Below, piece by piece: positions 33,910 to 45,548 of a DNA stretch of 64,000 nucleotides. This DNA is from Neonectria sp. B-13 (Eukaryota; Ascomycota; Sordariomycetes; Hypocreales; Nectriaceae): positions 622,745-686,744 of the forward strand of contig NOKP01000013.1 of assembly GCA_002682825.1 (NCBI GenBank). Direction: 5' to 3'. The position numbers and the translations under genes were made by a program. Every line of letters starts with the position of its first letter. Within the stretch, counting starts at the first letter, position 1. The notes under the pieces were generated by a model that saw only the letters and a list, made by a program, of their open reading frames with translations, was not told where the DNA came from and searched no databases.

Positions 33910-36900
33910 TGCAGGGGAACGAATAGCATCTGAGGCTGGACGGTGTTAAGTCTCAAGCTTCGAGCCTCGAGGGGCCCGCTCGTGCTCAGTACTCCCGTTC
34001 CTACTTTCATAGGGCATCGGGGGCCCAGTTTATCACGACGTTGCTGCTAGCGCGCCATGTCGGTACTTGAGTGGTGCTTGATCAAGTAACTTATTCGAGG
34101 ACGCAACGCGGACAAAGAGGCTGCCAAGCTGCCTGCCCGCTCGCTGGCCGGGAGCTGCAAGACGCACGCAGGTTGGGCTAACTAATTAGATGACAAAGTG
34201 AAAGTCCTGGATCCTCGTGGAATCGTGTTGGAGGGTCGACGGTGGACGACGACTGGACAGACAAAGTATTGGAGGATGGCGCTTTTCGGGGCACGGGCAA
34301 AGCGTGACCTGATATGACATGGCCTGACACCTGCGTGCATGGCCTTGGTCCCAAGTCTCCCAATGTCTCTTCTGGACCACCAACAACCATAACGATAATA
34401 ATGCAGGGCGCTTCGTACAGTGTGCTTGCTACCAAGCCACACAGGACACCATGTGGCGTCGTTCAGAGCGTCAGAACCAGGTCCGCAGCGAGGAGGGCGA
34501 CTTGTCTATTGTGTCTTCCCCAGGGGAGCGGATGGTGCCAGGGGAAAGTAAGCCAAGAGGCCAAGACAACAAGCCTACAAAGTACGATGGCGACGGAGTG
34601 GTATTGAGAGATACGTGTCGAACCGTTTCCCCCTGGAGATTGTGGTTTTTAAAATGGCGATCCACCGAAAACCCGCGTCCAGTTGATGAGAGGTACCGGC
34701 ACGGATCACTAGTCGGAATCGGCGGACCAGCAGAGGACCTGGGGAGCAGGGGACATGCCCTGGCAGGGACCAGGGAGATTGTTTTTCAAGTGGCCCATGA
34801 TCCATGCGCAAGGGCAAGGGATCGAGGAGCAACCCCGGCCGCCAAGGGAGAAACAAGAGGTCAGGCTGAGGACGTCAGACAGAGAGGCTGAACCTCTGAA
34901 GCCACCGGGTGGGTGATTTGGCTTGCTAGGGTTTAGAGGTTACTAGCTGGCAGGTTATTAGTATTGGGTACGACCCTAATCCCCGAGCAAGCGAGGGGAG
35001 GCGAGAAGAAATGAGAAGAACAATATCAAATATGGGGAAGAAGCAGATGTTCAACTTCACACTTCCCAGTCCACGAATAAACGAAGAAGAAAAGACATCG
35101 ATCGGGGCGTGTTTCTGAAGGCGCGCATGGCACTGACACAATTGCTGGGCATTGTGGGGACAGACGCCGATGCTTATTGGAGGTAGTTTGAAGATCCATA
35201 TTGAAAATGTGGTTTGACTTGGCCTTGGCCTGGCAACAACTGGGTCCCCTGTAAGTTGGGAACTAAAAAATTGAAAAAAAAAAGCTGGTGCTCGCAAGTG
35301 AGATTTGATATTTGCGAATATCGACCCGCCGCGGTCCAAGTGGGTAGTGGGTAGTTGGAAGTGGTGGCCCGTGTGTGCAAGCCAATTCTGGTCAGTTATC
35401 AGTGAGCGTCTGGTGAGAGAGGGTTTCCCGTCAGGCTGAAGAGGAGGAGGCGAGGGGCTGTTGGTGGTGGCGGTCGTGGTAACGGTGATGGTGACTGACG
35501 GTGGCAGGTTCCGGACGGATGATGCCCCGTGGTTACAGCCCGGAATCACGGTGCGCTCCGGAGACAATGGAAGAGAGTTGCAGACGGGAGCCAGCATGAC
35601 GCCAGGCGCACGGTTGCTTCCAGTTCCGGGCAAGATCCGCCGAGCGGTGCCTTTGTATTTTGTATTTTTGTATCCGTAGGTACCTCACCGTTATTGCTTC
35701 ACGCCTTCAGACGCCTTCCGTTGCCGCGCCGGGTGCCGTACCAAGCCAGCCATTCAGTCTAGGGCAGCACACCTTGCTTACACCGTACCCAGGCGGCATG
35801 GAAATTGAGAAGCCAGCGGGCGTGGTTCCGCACCAGGCCAATGGCCATGGTTTCCCGGGGCGAAGGAGGAGCCTGAGAAAGGGGGAGAAGAGGAACGGAC
35901 TGACTGAGGAGGGGAGCTGGGAGAGGGAGGGTTCAGGGATAGTGGCGGGGAGTCCCGTCAAATCAGTGACGGTGTAATGAACCGTTACGGAGCAAGGAGT
36001 GCTACGTACTGCATGTAGTATGCGTTGACTGACTGGTTTGAATTTGACTTGTTTTATCTTTTGCTTTTACATGCGTCCTTGGTTGACTGGCAATACCCGC
36101 TGAGAAGTCGCATATCCAGGGTTCACCGGCCAAGCGAAAGCCCAGGGGGAATGCCGTTCAAGCCTTCCAGGGCCTCCTCCATCCGTCGACTCCGCTGCAG
36201 TAACTTACCACTAACCACTACCACTAGATTTACGGCGCTAATAAGGGTGCTATGGCCACGAGGGACCATCCATATCTCGCTCGCACATACGACGTGGCGG
36301 CGATACGCACTGGATGGATGGTTGGACGGCCCTAGCAAAGCATCTGCTGCAGGGCTATTTTGGAAGCGGCCGGGCAGCAAGGCTCGACGGGTCTCTGCAA
36401 TTTCAGGCCCACTCGCTTAAGCGCCGCACGGGCCAACGCTTCACCCAGCAACAAACAGCGAACGGCATGACAAGAGAAGAGAAGAAAGGCTGGTCTCAGG
36501 GCCTTTGACGAACGGTGGGGTGTGCGTGTGCGTACTGAGATTTGTTTACCAGTCATGTTTTGATTTGTGTGCGAGTGAGGAGTGTGTGAGATAATTGCCG
36601 GGGTTGGCTGCGGCGGTATCCTGATGATCAACAGCGGTGCATGCCCAACGGGCACTGCACTGTCCAGCTAACACCCCGTACGGAAAAGGTACGCTCACGT
36701 TTAGTTGTCTACCGCCGCCGACCGGCACAGGGGATCACAGGGGGCCAAATAAGGAGGGCCAAGCTAGGATGAGCTCTACCGCCCCTGGTCGGCCAAGCTG
36801 GGCCAAACGTGGTCAGGGAAAGAAAGAGAGAAAAAAAGGTGAGGCCAAGCAAGGGTTGTGAATGAGAGAGCACGAAACGAAGGGAACAGAATGAGAACAA

Positions 36901-37787
36901 GGGAGAAGTGAGAACATCTACCCGGGACCTCCAGTACAGACGGGAAGAAAGAAAGGAAGCTAGGTACATTGGACTCAGTGCAGGTATCTCGTCAGAAGAG
37001 ACCCAATTGTGATGGACGGATATTAGGTGCGTGCTGCTCCTTGGGCGCTTGGGTCGGTTTTTCTTTTTTCTTTTTTCTTTTGACACTTCACTTTCAAGCC
37101 CGCAGCACCCACAGCGCCCACAAAGCGCCGTCAGTACAGGTCCAAGCCCAAGCCCAAGGCCAAAAGCCAAAAGCCGCGACCCTGACACCGCATCTCGCTC
37201 AGGCTCTGCCGACGGATACGATTCAGTGGTACGCCCCCTGGAAACTACATTTAGCTTGCATAGCGGTAGGTAGGTACGACGTAGTACGTGGTAGTGAGGA
37301 AGTGAGGATAAGCCAGTAACTCCTCAGGCAGCCCGCAACGGATGGACCCTTGGAGGCCAATTATCGGCTGGCCACTGTCGGTTGGCCACTGAGCCCACTA
37401 AACTGGCCCCCGTCCACACCAACCCAAGGGCCAAACCCCACTGGAAGCCTGCAGCGCACGCGCCCACACACCCTAAAACGGCTCGCACACCCCCCTGGAT
37501 CGTCCACGCCCTCTTGCGTCTCACCCTCACACTCTCTCTCCTACTCTCCTCCTCCTCCCACTCCCACCCTCTCCCACTCACGCCCACACACGACGGGAAA
37601 TAAGTACCCCAAGAGTCCCACGGCTTCCTTTCTCCCTTCCTCTTCCCTCCTCCTGCTTCACCCAGCTTTCTCAGCCTCTCCCATACCACGCCTTTTCTGG
37701 ATCGTCTTCCTTTTTCTTTTTCTTTTATACCCCAACGTCTTTGTTTGTGATACCCAATCCCCTTTGATACCCAATACCACCTTCAGA

Positions 37788-39614
37788 ATGGCCGAGCAAC
37801 AGAAGATCGCCGAGGTCCCCGTCGAGACCAAGCTGGAGACCACTCCTGCTCCCGTCGTCGAGGCTCCCGTCGAGTCCAAGCCCACCGAGGAGATCGCCAA
37901 AACGGAGGACACTCCTGTTGTCGAGGACAAGACCACCGAGGAGTCCAAGCCCGCCGAGACCGAGGAGACCACCGAAGCTGCGGCTAAGGAGGAGGTCAAG
38001 CCCATCGAGGAGGGCCACCTGAGCCACAAGGCCCAGGGCCTGAGCTTCCCCAAGTAAGTTGATACCGTGGAAGTCACGTTTGTGCTGTTCCTCATTTTGC
38101 TAACAACACGCCCTTCAGGAACCTGATCCCCAGCAAGGAGTTTTTCTTCTTCGGCGTCGAGGCCGTTGAGGCCAAGGCTCTCGCTGCCTACCTCAAGGCC
38201 GAGAAGTCCGTCGAGACTGCCCACAGCAACATCGCCTGGGCCACCGAGACTGGCAAGGGTCTTCTTTTCGTTGGTGACAAGAAGTCCCCTTCCAGCGTCA
38301 TCAGCCTGGTAAGCTTGGGATCCACATGTCAAACTGCCGACATGATCATGCAGAGCTAACCTCCCGTCCCCACAGGCCGATGCCACCGAGCCCGAGACCG
38401 ATGGCTCCCACAAGTTCCACTTGACCTCCAAGGGCAACAAGCACACCTTCAAGGCCACCACCACTGCTGAGCGCGACAACTGGGTTTCCCAGCTGAAGGC
38501 CAAGATCGCCGAGGCCAAGGAGCTCGCTGCCACTGTCACCGAGTCCGAGACCTTCAAGGCCACCCTCGAGGGATTTAAGCCCGCTCCCGTCGCCAAGAAG
38601 GAGGAGAAGCCCGTCGAGGCCGCCGAGGAGGAGGCCACCAAGACCGAGGAGGTCACTCCCGTTGCCGCCGTCACTGAGGAGACTCCCAAGGAGGAGGAGA
38701 TCAAGGACGAGCGCAAGAAGGAGGAGGTCAAGTCTGATGAGCCCAAGCGCCGATCCGCCAGCCGCAAGCGTGCGTCTTTCTTCGGCTTCGGCAAGAAGGA
38801 GGAGAAGAAGGAGGAGACCAAGGCTGTTGAGGAGACCCCCGCCACCGAGGAGGTTGCCCCTGCTACCACCGAGGCTGTCGTCCCCGTCACCGAGACTCCC
38901 AAGATTGAGGAGACTGCTCCTGTCATCGTGGCTCCCGTTGTCGAGGCCCCTGTCGAGAGCAAGCCCGCTGAGGAGACCCCTGTCGTCGAGGACAAGGCCA
39001 CTGAGGAGCTCCCCCTTGAGTCTCCCAAGGAGAAGCCCACCGCCTCCAAGCGCAACAGCTTCTTCGGTGTCTTCTCCAAGAAGGAGAAGAAGACCCCTGA
39101 GCTCAAGCCTACCGAGCCCACTGATGCCCCCAAGGAGTCCGAGGCTGCCGAGACCGCCCCCGTGATCCCTCCTGTCGAGGCTACCACTCCCCTGGCTGTC
39201 GACGTCTCTTCCCCCGCCAACGTCCCCACCGAGACCATCGACGTGCCCGCCATCTCACCTCCCGTCGAGGCTAAGAAGGACGTCAAGGAGAAGCGCAAGT
39301 CCTCCCTGCCCTTCGCCTTCGGCAAGCGTGACAAGTCTCCTGCTCCTGCTGAGGGTGAGGAGAAGTCCAGCAAGAGCCCCTTCTCCAAGCTCCGTGCCAC
39401 CATCAACCGCAAGACCTCCAAGTCTGAGGAGAAGCCCGCCGAGGACAAGACCGCTGATGAGGCCATCAAGGAGGAGACTCCCGCCACTGAGGAGGCCAAG
39501 ACCGACGAGGTCAAGCCTGTTGAGGAGACCCCCAAGACTGAGGAGACCAAGACTGAGGAGGTCAAGCCCGATAACGTGGCCACCACCACCCCTGCTGTCA
39601 CTGCTGCCGCCTAG
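37788..39614 (+). CDS. meu6: Meu6-like PH-domain protein with Glu/Pro/Lys-rich repeats
   Basis: Exons: 37788-38053, 38119-38308, 38376-39614; 564 residues. Residues about 75-195 form the PH-type domain of Meu6-like fungal proteins (LSHKAQGLSFPKNLIPSKEF, FHLTSKGNKHTFKATT, RDNWVSQLKAKI); S. pombe meu6 is up-regulated in meiosis, but its molecular role is not established. Both introns split this domain. The flanks are low-complexity Glu/Pro/Lys/Val/Thr. PVVEAPVESKP followed by PVVEDK occurs both N-terminally and near residue 330, an internal duplication. Three basic-aromatic modules recur: RKRASFFGFGKKEEKK, SKRNSFFGVFSKKEKK and KSSLPFAFGKRDKS, then SPFSKLRATINRK; these could be membrane-binding or phosphorylated sites. 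Strong GAG/AAG codon preference keeps the antisense frame open for over 600 codons; that antisense frame is not a gene. Confidence 0.88.
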
Positions 39615-40939
39615 ATGGCCAGCATCAGTTGATCGCCACGACGTTAACATCGACACTAAAGAAAAAACAACACGCATGAGAACGGGTTAGGAACGGAAGG
39701 ATGGATCTGCATTTCTTCACAAGATACCGAGATACCCTGTCAAAGACTGTCTTACTGATACCAATTTTCATACTTGCTTTCGCAACACTGCACACGAAAA
39801 CAAAAAAGGTCTGGCAACGGGCCAAAAAAATCACAAAAAAACTACTCATAGCTGCCAGTTAGTGGTATGCTTGCGCTGCTTTCTCTTTGGTTTTGTCTGA
39901 TACCCGGATCGGAGATAATTAATACCTAATAATACAACTGCCCCGTGTTGAATATCTATTGTTTCTTATTCATGTGTCGTGCCACTGCACTGTAACTTTG
40001 ATGCCTCTTTAATACAAGGGCAGATTGTCTGTAGCAATATGAGACTCGTTATTACTGTGCAACTAGGTATACATATGTAAGCTGCTCTGTCAGGCTAGGA
40101 AGTCCATCCTGCCGCCAACCACGTTCATTTCAATGACTCCTCAATTCTTGCCCTCAACGCCCGTACAGCGCTGAGCAGCTATTCATCAAACAGATTCGAT
40201 ATATATTCGCTGCCGGTGATAGACTAGATGGCCCCCTCGCGCTTAATTAAGCTAGTGGCTCAATGACAACGGATGTATACAATTGCCTAAAGTAGCGCAA
40301 AGAAGAGGAAGCATCTTGTTAAATAGCTACAGCCATGTCCATGTCAGCGAACTACGTGGTGAGAATTCATGAGATTCACAACATCTAGCTTGCAAGTATC
40401 CATAAGTAAGCAAGCCGTTAACTTGTATTAACGTATTGGAGCTTTAGTATCCATGAGTCGCTTAGAACCCAAGGGGAGAGAGTCTATAACCAGGTAGCCA
40501 TGGGCAGTTTCATCAGCCCGTGGACAACAACGCCGCCGTCGGGGATAGGTCTCCGTATATGTCTATCTCTTTACCCCAATGCACGTCACTTCCCAGCCCT
40601 GTTTGGCACAACCAGAACCGACGCCTCGCCATAAACGAGCCCTATAAAAGCGTGCTAAATGCCCATCATCGCTGGACGTTTCCCTTCTTTCCACGTCGTG
40701 AAAACCAATCCTCTCTTTCCAAAACGCCTAGATGCCAGTCATCGAGCCCATGCCTGAGGGGTACTTGGTAAAAAATCAAGCGGCTAATGAAATGAAGAAA
40801 TTACAACGAAATGGCACGATATCTAAACAAAATCCAAAAAGAAATATCCAAGAAAGATGTAAAAAGTCTCCTCATGGTGAAGAATCTATGCCAGGGATGC
40901 AAAGATGGCGTAGGTCGGTATTGCTGAGGGATGCTCCAG
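39615..40939. other. Convergent 3' intergenic region
   Basis: 1325 bp between the 3' ends of the PH-domain gene (+) and the histidine kinase gene (-). It is AT-richer than its neighbours between 39700 and 40500, as expected of 3' UTR and spacer. No gene, tRNA or repeat is seen. Confidence 0.55.
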
Positions 40940-43900
40940 TTACGTCTCCGAGGTAACGGAGAGGTTTCTGTACTTGGCAACCAATTCCTCAATCTTCGGA
41001 ATCAGTTCGGGGATCCGAAATGGCTTCGAAATGACGTCGTCCTAAAGAAACGTCAGTCAGCAAATATTCAAGGGAAACTTTGGAGTCACGGATACTTACA
41101 ATGCCTGCGGCTTTCGCGTTCTCGATCTGCTCAGGCCGTGCGTACGCCGTTACCGCAATGATCGGAATGTGCTTGACAATCGTCCCCTCCCTCTCCAGCT
41201 CTCGAATTCTTCGAGCGCAGGTCATGCCGTCCATGACTGGCATCTCCAGATCCATCAGGATAATGGAGATGTCCACGCCTTCAGTCTCCTTGCCAAGCCA
41301 AAACCTAGACCGCTGGATCGTCTGAAGGGCCTCCTTTCCGTGGTTCGCCACAAAGGTGTTGTTTCCACAGTTGCGAAGCTGGCGCTGCAGCACCTTCTGG
41401 TTGACAATGTTATCCTCGACAATCAGCACGTCGTACAACTGGGTAGCAGCGTTCGGCGGCATCGGCCGTGAAAGCTGACGAGTCGGCTGTGGCCTTGGGG
41501 GGGCCGCAGGAGCATCTGACTTCCTAGAAATCTTGAAAGGCGGGACGCATTCATACTCGGCCGGAGGGTACAAAGACCGACGGGCCTTAATATAGAAGCT
41601 AAAGCTGCTTCCAACCCCCCTCCGAGAGGAAACCCCAATCTGTCCACCTTGCATTTCTGTCAGGATTCGGGAGATGAAAAGCCCCAAACCAGAGCCACCG
41701 TATTGCACATGCGTTCTGGGAGTTGCCTGTTGGAACCGCTGGAACAGAAGCCTGACTTCCTCCTCCAGCAAGCCAGGGCCAGTGTCTTCGACGGTGCAGT
41801 GGAGGTTGATTTCCTCGCCATCTCCCCATTCCTCAACGTTGTTGATATCCATGACGGCCGTCCGTGGATGGTCGATCCTGTCAAAGTACGGAAGGCCACG
41901 TTTCGTCACCTCCGATGCGTCCTTGGATGCGCTTAAGCTAACCGAGATGTATCGTTTCTCTCTGCCCTGCGTGAACTTGATGGCATTCGTCATCAGGTTG
42001 ATCAAGACCTGTCTTAGCCTTGACGGGTCGAGTTTCATCCATTTGACATCGTACCTCTCAAAGCTTTTGTCGACATTAAAGTCGAACTCAATATCGTGAG
42101 CTATCAACTCCGATTCGAACATCTTCAAGGCGCGCTGCACCACTCGCACAGGCTGATCATCCACCGGAGTCACTGCCAAAAGATTCGAGTCGAGCTTGGA
42201 GAGCGTAAGGATATCGTCGACGATGCGCTTCTGGTGACTTGCGCAGAGGTTGATCGTGTTTGCCGCGTCGAGGCAGTTATCCAGCAACGTTTCCACCTCG
42301 GCCCTCTCGTCGTGGCTTTCGAAGGCACTGATGTTGTTTGCAATCTGATCAGCACACTGCAAAATCGCAGAGAGAGGATTCCGCATCTCGTGGCTCGTGA
42401 TATCAATGAAGTTTTCCTGCTGCCGTTTCAGCTCCACTGCCTCTTCGCGGCGCTCGGTCTGGACCTTCTCGGCCCACTTCTGAGAGGAGATATCTGTGAT
42501 GCAGCCAAATATCAACTTGAGACTGCCATCCTGCGTCTTCTCCGGGTATGCACTCATGAGGACCCAGGTGTCAATAGTCTTGTCCCCGCTCCTCTGGCTG
42601 CATTTAAATCGGAACTCGACACATATCGTTACCTTCTCTTTCAGAAGGCGATTCCATGCGGCCTCCAAGTTGGGTCTATCCTCGTCACGAACACTGTCCA
42701 TCCAAGTGTCCACCGAGTCTTCCTCTCGGGAGTGTCGTGAGATCTGCCACCACATGTCGTTGCAGTAACTGATTTTCCCGGCAAAATTGGCGATGAACAT
42801 TCCGACAGGTGCAAACTCGGCCATCCGGGTAAATCTATACTCGCTTTCCACGGCCTCCTGTGTCCGCAAATAAAGCTGCAAGGAGAGTTCTTGTCGATCC
42901 AAGGCAGCCAGCCGGGCCGCCTTTTGGCCTCGTCTGATTTCTTCCTCGAAGAGGAGGACAGAAGCCATCGAAGTGGCGAGTTGTCGTGATAAGAGGTGAA
43001 TGAAGAGTTTGTAATCATCGTCGTAAGGCCGCCGAGGATTCACGCCCATAATTATAAATCCGGTAACGGTGTCTCCTGTCGTAGTTGGGGTAACTGGAAA
43101 TACGACGAGTGTTCCAGATGGATCGCCAAAGCCTCTCCACTCCAGTCCCTCAATCAGGTGCGACGGGAGAGTGTCATTCTCCTTCGAGAGCACGATCGGA
43201 ACGCCGCCGCCTGCCATCGACTGTCGCATGTACGGAGCAAACCCCTCGTCGGACAGTCGTAGGTCAAGGTTCGATAGCGCGGCAGGGTGTCCATCGGGAG
43301 TACCGAGCGAGCCTTCTAGCACCAACTGCGGTGAATGGGCGAGGCTACCGGAATGCAGAGAAGACGCCTCGCTCTCGTTCTCATCCTTGACGGAGTAAAT
43401 GAGAGCAAAAGGAACATCGTGCTCGTTGTATTCCAAACCCTTCTGCACCTGAGGCCAGAAACCACCGACACTTGTGGCGGCAGCCGTCCTCTCCCCAATT
43501 TCACGAAGCATAAACATCCGCCTCTCGTTAACTCTCCGCCGGGTATTATCGAAGGCAGGGTTATATAGTCCGACCACCTCACCGTCGGCACCCACCAGTG
43601 GAACAATGGACCACGAGAAGAAGGCCTCCTCCAAGAACTCATGCCGGTTAATGAATAGTTGGTTTTCATGCTTCATGGTGGCTTGGCCAGCCTCCAGCGC
43701 GCTCTTGAAGACTGGCTTAATTTCCTCCCATATTTCGGGCCAAGCGTCCTGGTAACAAGCACCCATGAGCTGAGGGTGCTTCCGGCCGGCCATCTCGAGG
43801 TAAGCAGCGTTGTATATGCAAACAAACTGTGGACCCCAATACATTGCCGCGGGGTGGGGACTCCCCATAACCAGGTTGGACATGCCTCGGAGATCGGCCT

Positions 43901-45548
43901 GCCAGTCTTCAATTGGTCCTAGGGGAGTGGATGCCCAGTCAATGGACCGGGCAAACCTGATGTGTTCAGGGAGACTGTCTGCAATAGGTATCCTAGTCCA
44001 GTCGAATATCGACTTTGCCGGTTGTGATTGGAACACTTGATTGGTGAAATCGTCGGGATGCAGCCGTGCATCGCCTTGATTCAGTACACCCTCCATATCC
44101 CCAGAATCCGGATCGTAGGTCCCGGCCGAGCCGAAATAGTCCGGGGCATCGGCAATTTCGGTGTCGGGGATTACTGGAATTTCTGGCGATTGGGGTCTAT
44201 CCTGTTGTTCCAGCGCACACGGTCCGTCGGCAAGTGGCGTCGGCGAAGCAGAGCGAGCGCTCGAGAAACTGCCGTAGCCGCTAATAAAACGAAACCTTTT
44301 TCGCATCGAGGTGAAGGTCCAAGTGATGCCAGCGTAGACATGGGAGTCTGACTCAGACGAGCCTGGCGTCTTAGTTGGGTGCATTATCCATGATTTGAAG
44401 CGGCCAAAGTCGGTTTCTGGGCTGGCGTCTTCCTGGTCCACCGTTAGGGATTGTAGGACCTCATGAGCCGCTCGGAGCGAGGCGTTGTAGTATAGTATGG
44501 GAAGCCCGGCGCGGCTAGCGTTGGCTGGATTGTCCATATCTATCAGAAAGGTAGGTCGCTCATCTTGCTCGAGAAACTCGATAACGCCAATGCCTTGCAG
44601 CATTTGTAATCCCGGTGGGAGACTTCTACTCTCAGCGCTTGACGACTGCGCAGGAACATCCATCGAAGAGCCCCAGCTTCCGGGAGTGCTCTCCGACCTG
44701 CCTGCGGTGATGGCGCTGACATTGGCTCGAGGCAACTTAAGGGTTGTCACAGCTCCAGAAGGGTCCTCCCGCATGCGTGTAAGCATGGACGCCGCAACAT
44801 CAGATGTGGGGAAACTCGGTGGTCGATTGACATGTCTGGAGGACGTGTGGGAGAAGAAGAGGGGAGAGGTGGGCCCTTCCACCTGTGCTCTCGCGGAGAG
44901 GTGCAACCCGGCAGCGGTGGGAGGAATCTCGACTTTGCGGGGCGGCGATGCACCAGTGCGAGCCTTCTTGACAGGTGAGGGATGCATGGTCGAGTCGCCT
45001 TTCGCCGCCGCCGAAGGGGGGCGTTTGGATGGGATTGGAAGCTGTGCGAGCCCTCGACTAGGCGCTCCAGGCCCTCGAGGGCTAACGGCGGTGTATAGAC
45101 TGGACTGGTGAATGGCGGTGGTGTTGGAGATTGTCGCCGACGATGCGGTCGAGTGGTTGTGAACGAGCAGGTGCGAAGCCAAGCTGGGATGGTCAGGGTC
45201 GCGCCTCCATAGTGCTGCGGGTCGACCTGAAGGACGCTCGTCGGCGGAAGAGGGGCGAGAGTGTGTGACTTTGGGAGTCTTGACAGCGACCGTCTTCGCG
45301 GTAGCGGCTGCTATACTGAGGGCTACAGCCGAAGGTCCCGTGGAGGAGGTTGTGGAGGTCGCGGAGACGGGGACGGCAGCAGAAGAAAGAAGACGGCCGT
45401 GGACGTGGTGGTCGTTGGGATCGATCGGGTCGGTGACGGCGGCGGCGGCTACGGCTGCGACTGCGGCAGCGGGTGAGGTTGGTGAGGCAGAGGAAGAAGT
45501 GTGTGAGCCGGGGCTAGAAGCAGAGCGGTCGTTGCGGAGCTGGTGCAT
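40940..45548 (-). CDS. Hybrid sensor histidine kinase with PAS and receiver domains
   Basis: Exons on minus: 45548-41100 and 41041-40940; 1516 residues. The kinase should autophosphorylate His1053 in the H-box DITSHEMRNPLSAI and pass phosphate to Asp1433 in the receiver (LIVEDN, MDLEMPVMDG); an HPt protein and response regulator would follow in fungal phosphorelays. The N-box (LMTNAIKFT), G1 (DTGPGL) and G2 (GGSGLGLFIS) are intact. Residues 1-270 are Ala/Ser/Thr/Pro-rich and disordered; about 490-740 hold the DWASTPLGPIEDW...SPHPAAMYWG sensor region seen in several fungal kinases; a GAF-like stretch and a PAS domain (about 920-1040) precede the kinase. The 58-nt intron cuts the receiver: exon 2 supplies DDVISKPFRIPEL with conserved Lys1489-Pro, lost in unspliced reading. 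There are no membrane segments, so the protein is probably cytosolic. The input signal is unknown. Confidence 0.93.

Larger units (their letters stand above)
28541..37787. other. Gene-free region, right part of the desert and Meu6 promoter
   Basis: About 9.2 kb without a supportable gene. It contains a minisatellite-like stretch (29335-29650), a perfect palindrome (33878-33909), a CCTG-type microsatellite (33431-33458) and GCATC repeats (32025-32060). Open frames such as 29551-30072, 34451-34891 and 34926-35633 show no domain. From about 37440 the plus strand becomes strongly pyrimidine-rich (CTC, CCCA, CTTTTTC), the likely core promoter and leader of the gene at 37788. Confidence 0.5.

Noticed and set aside
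34451..34891. 146-residue plus frame with a true ATG
   Set aside because: It has no recognisable motif and is overlapped by open frames on the other strand; it cannot be supported without transcript or homolog data.
37658..39601. 647-codon open frame antisense to the Meu6-like gene
   Set aside because: It mirrors the sense gene's strong GAG/AAG/GTC codon bias, which avoids antisense stops; it has no domain, and the sense strand has introns, PH domain and conserved motifs.
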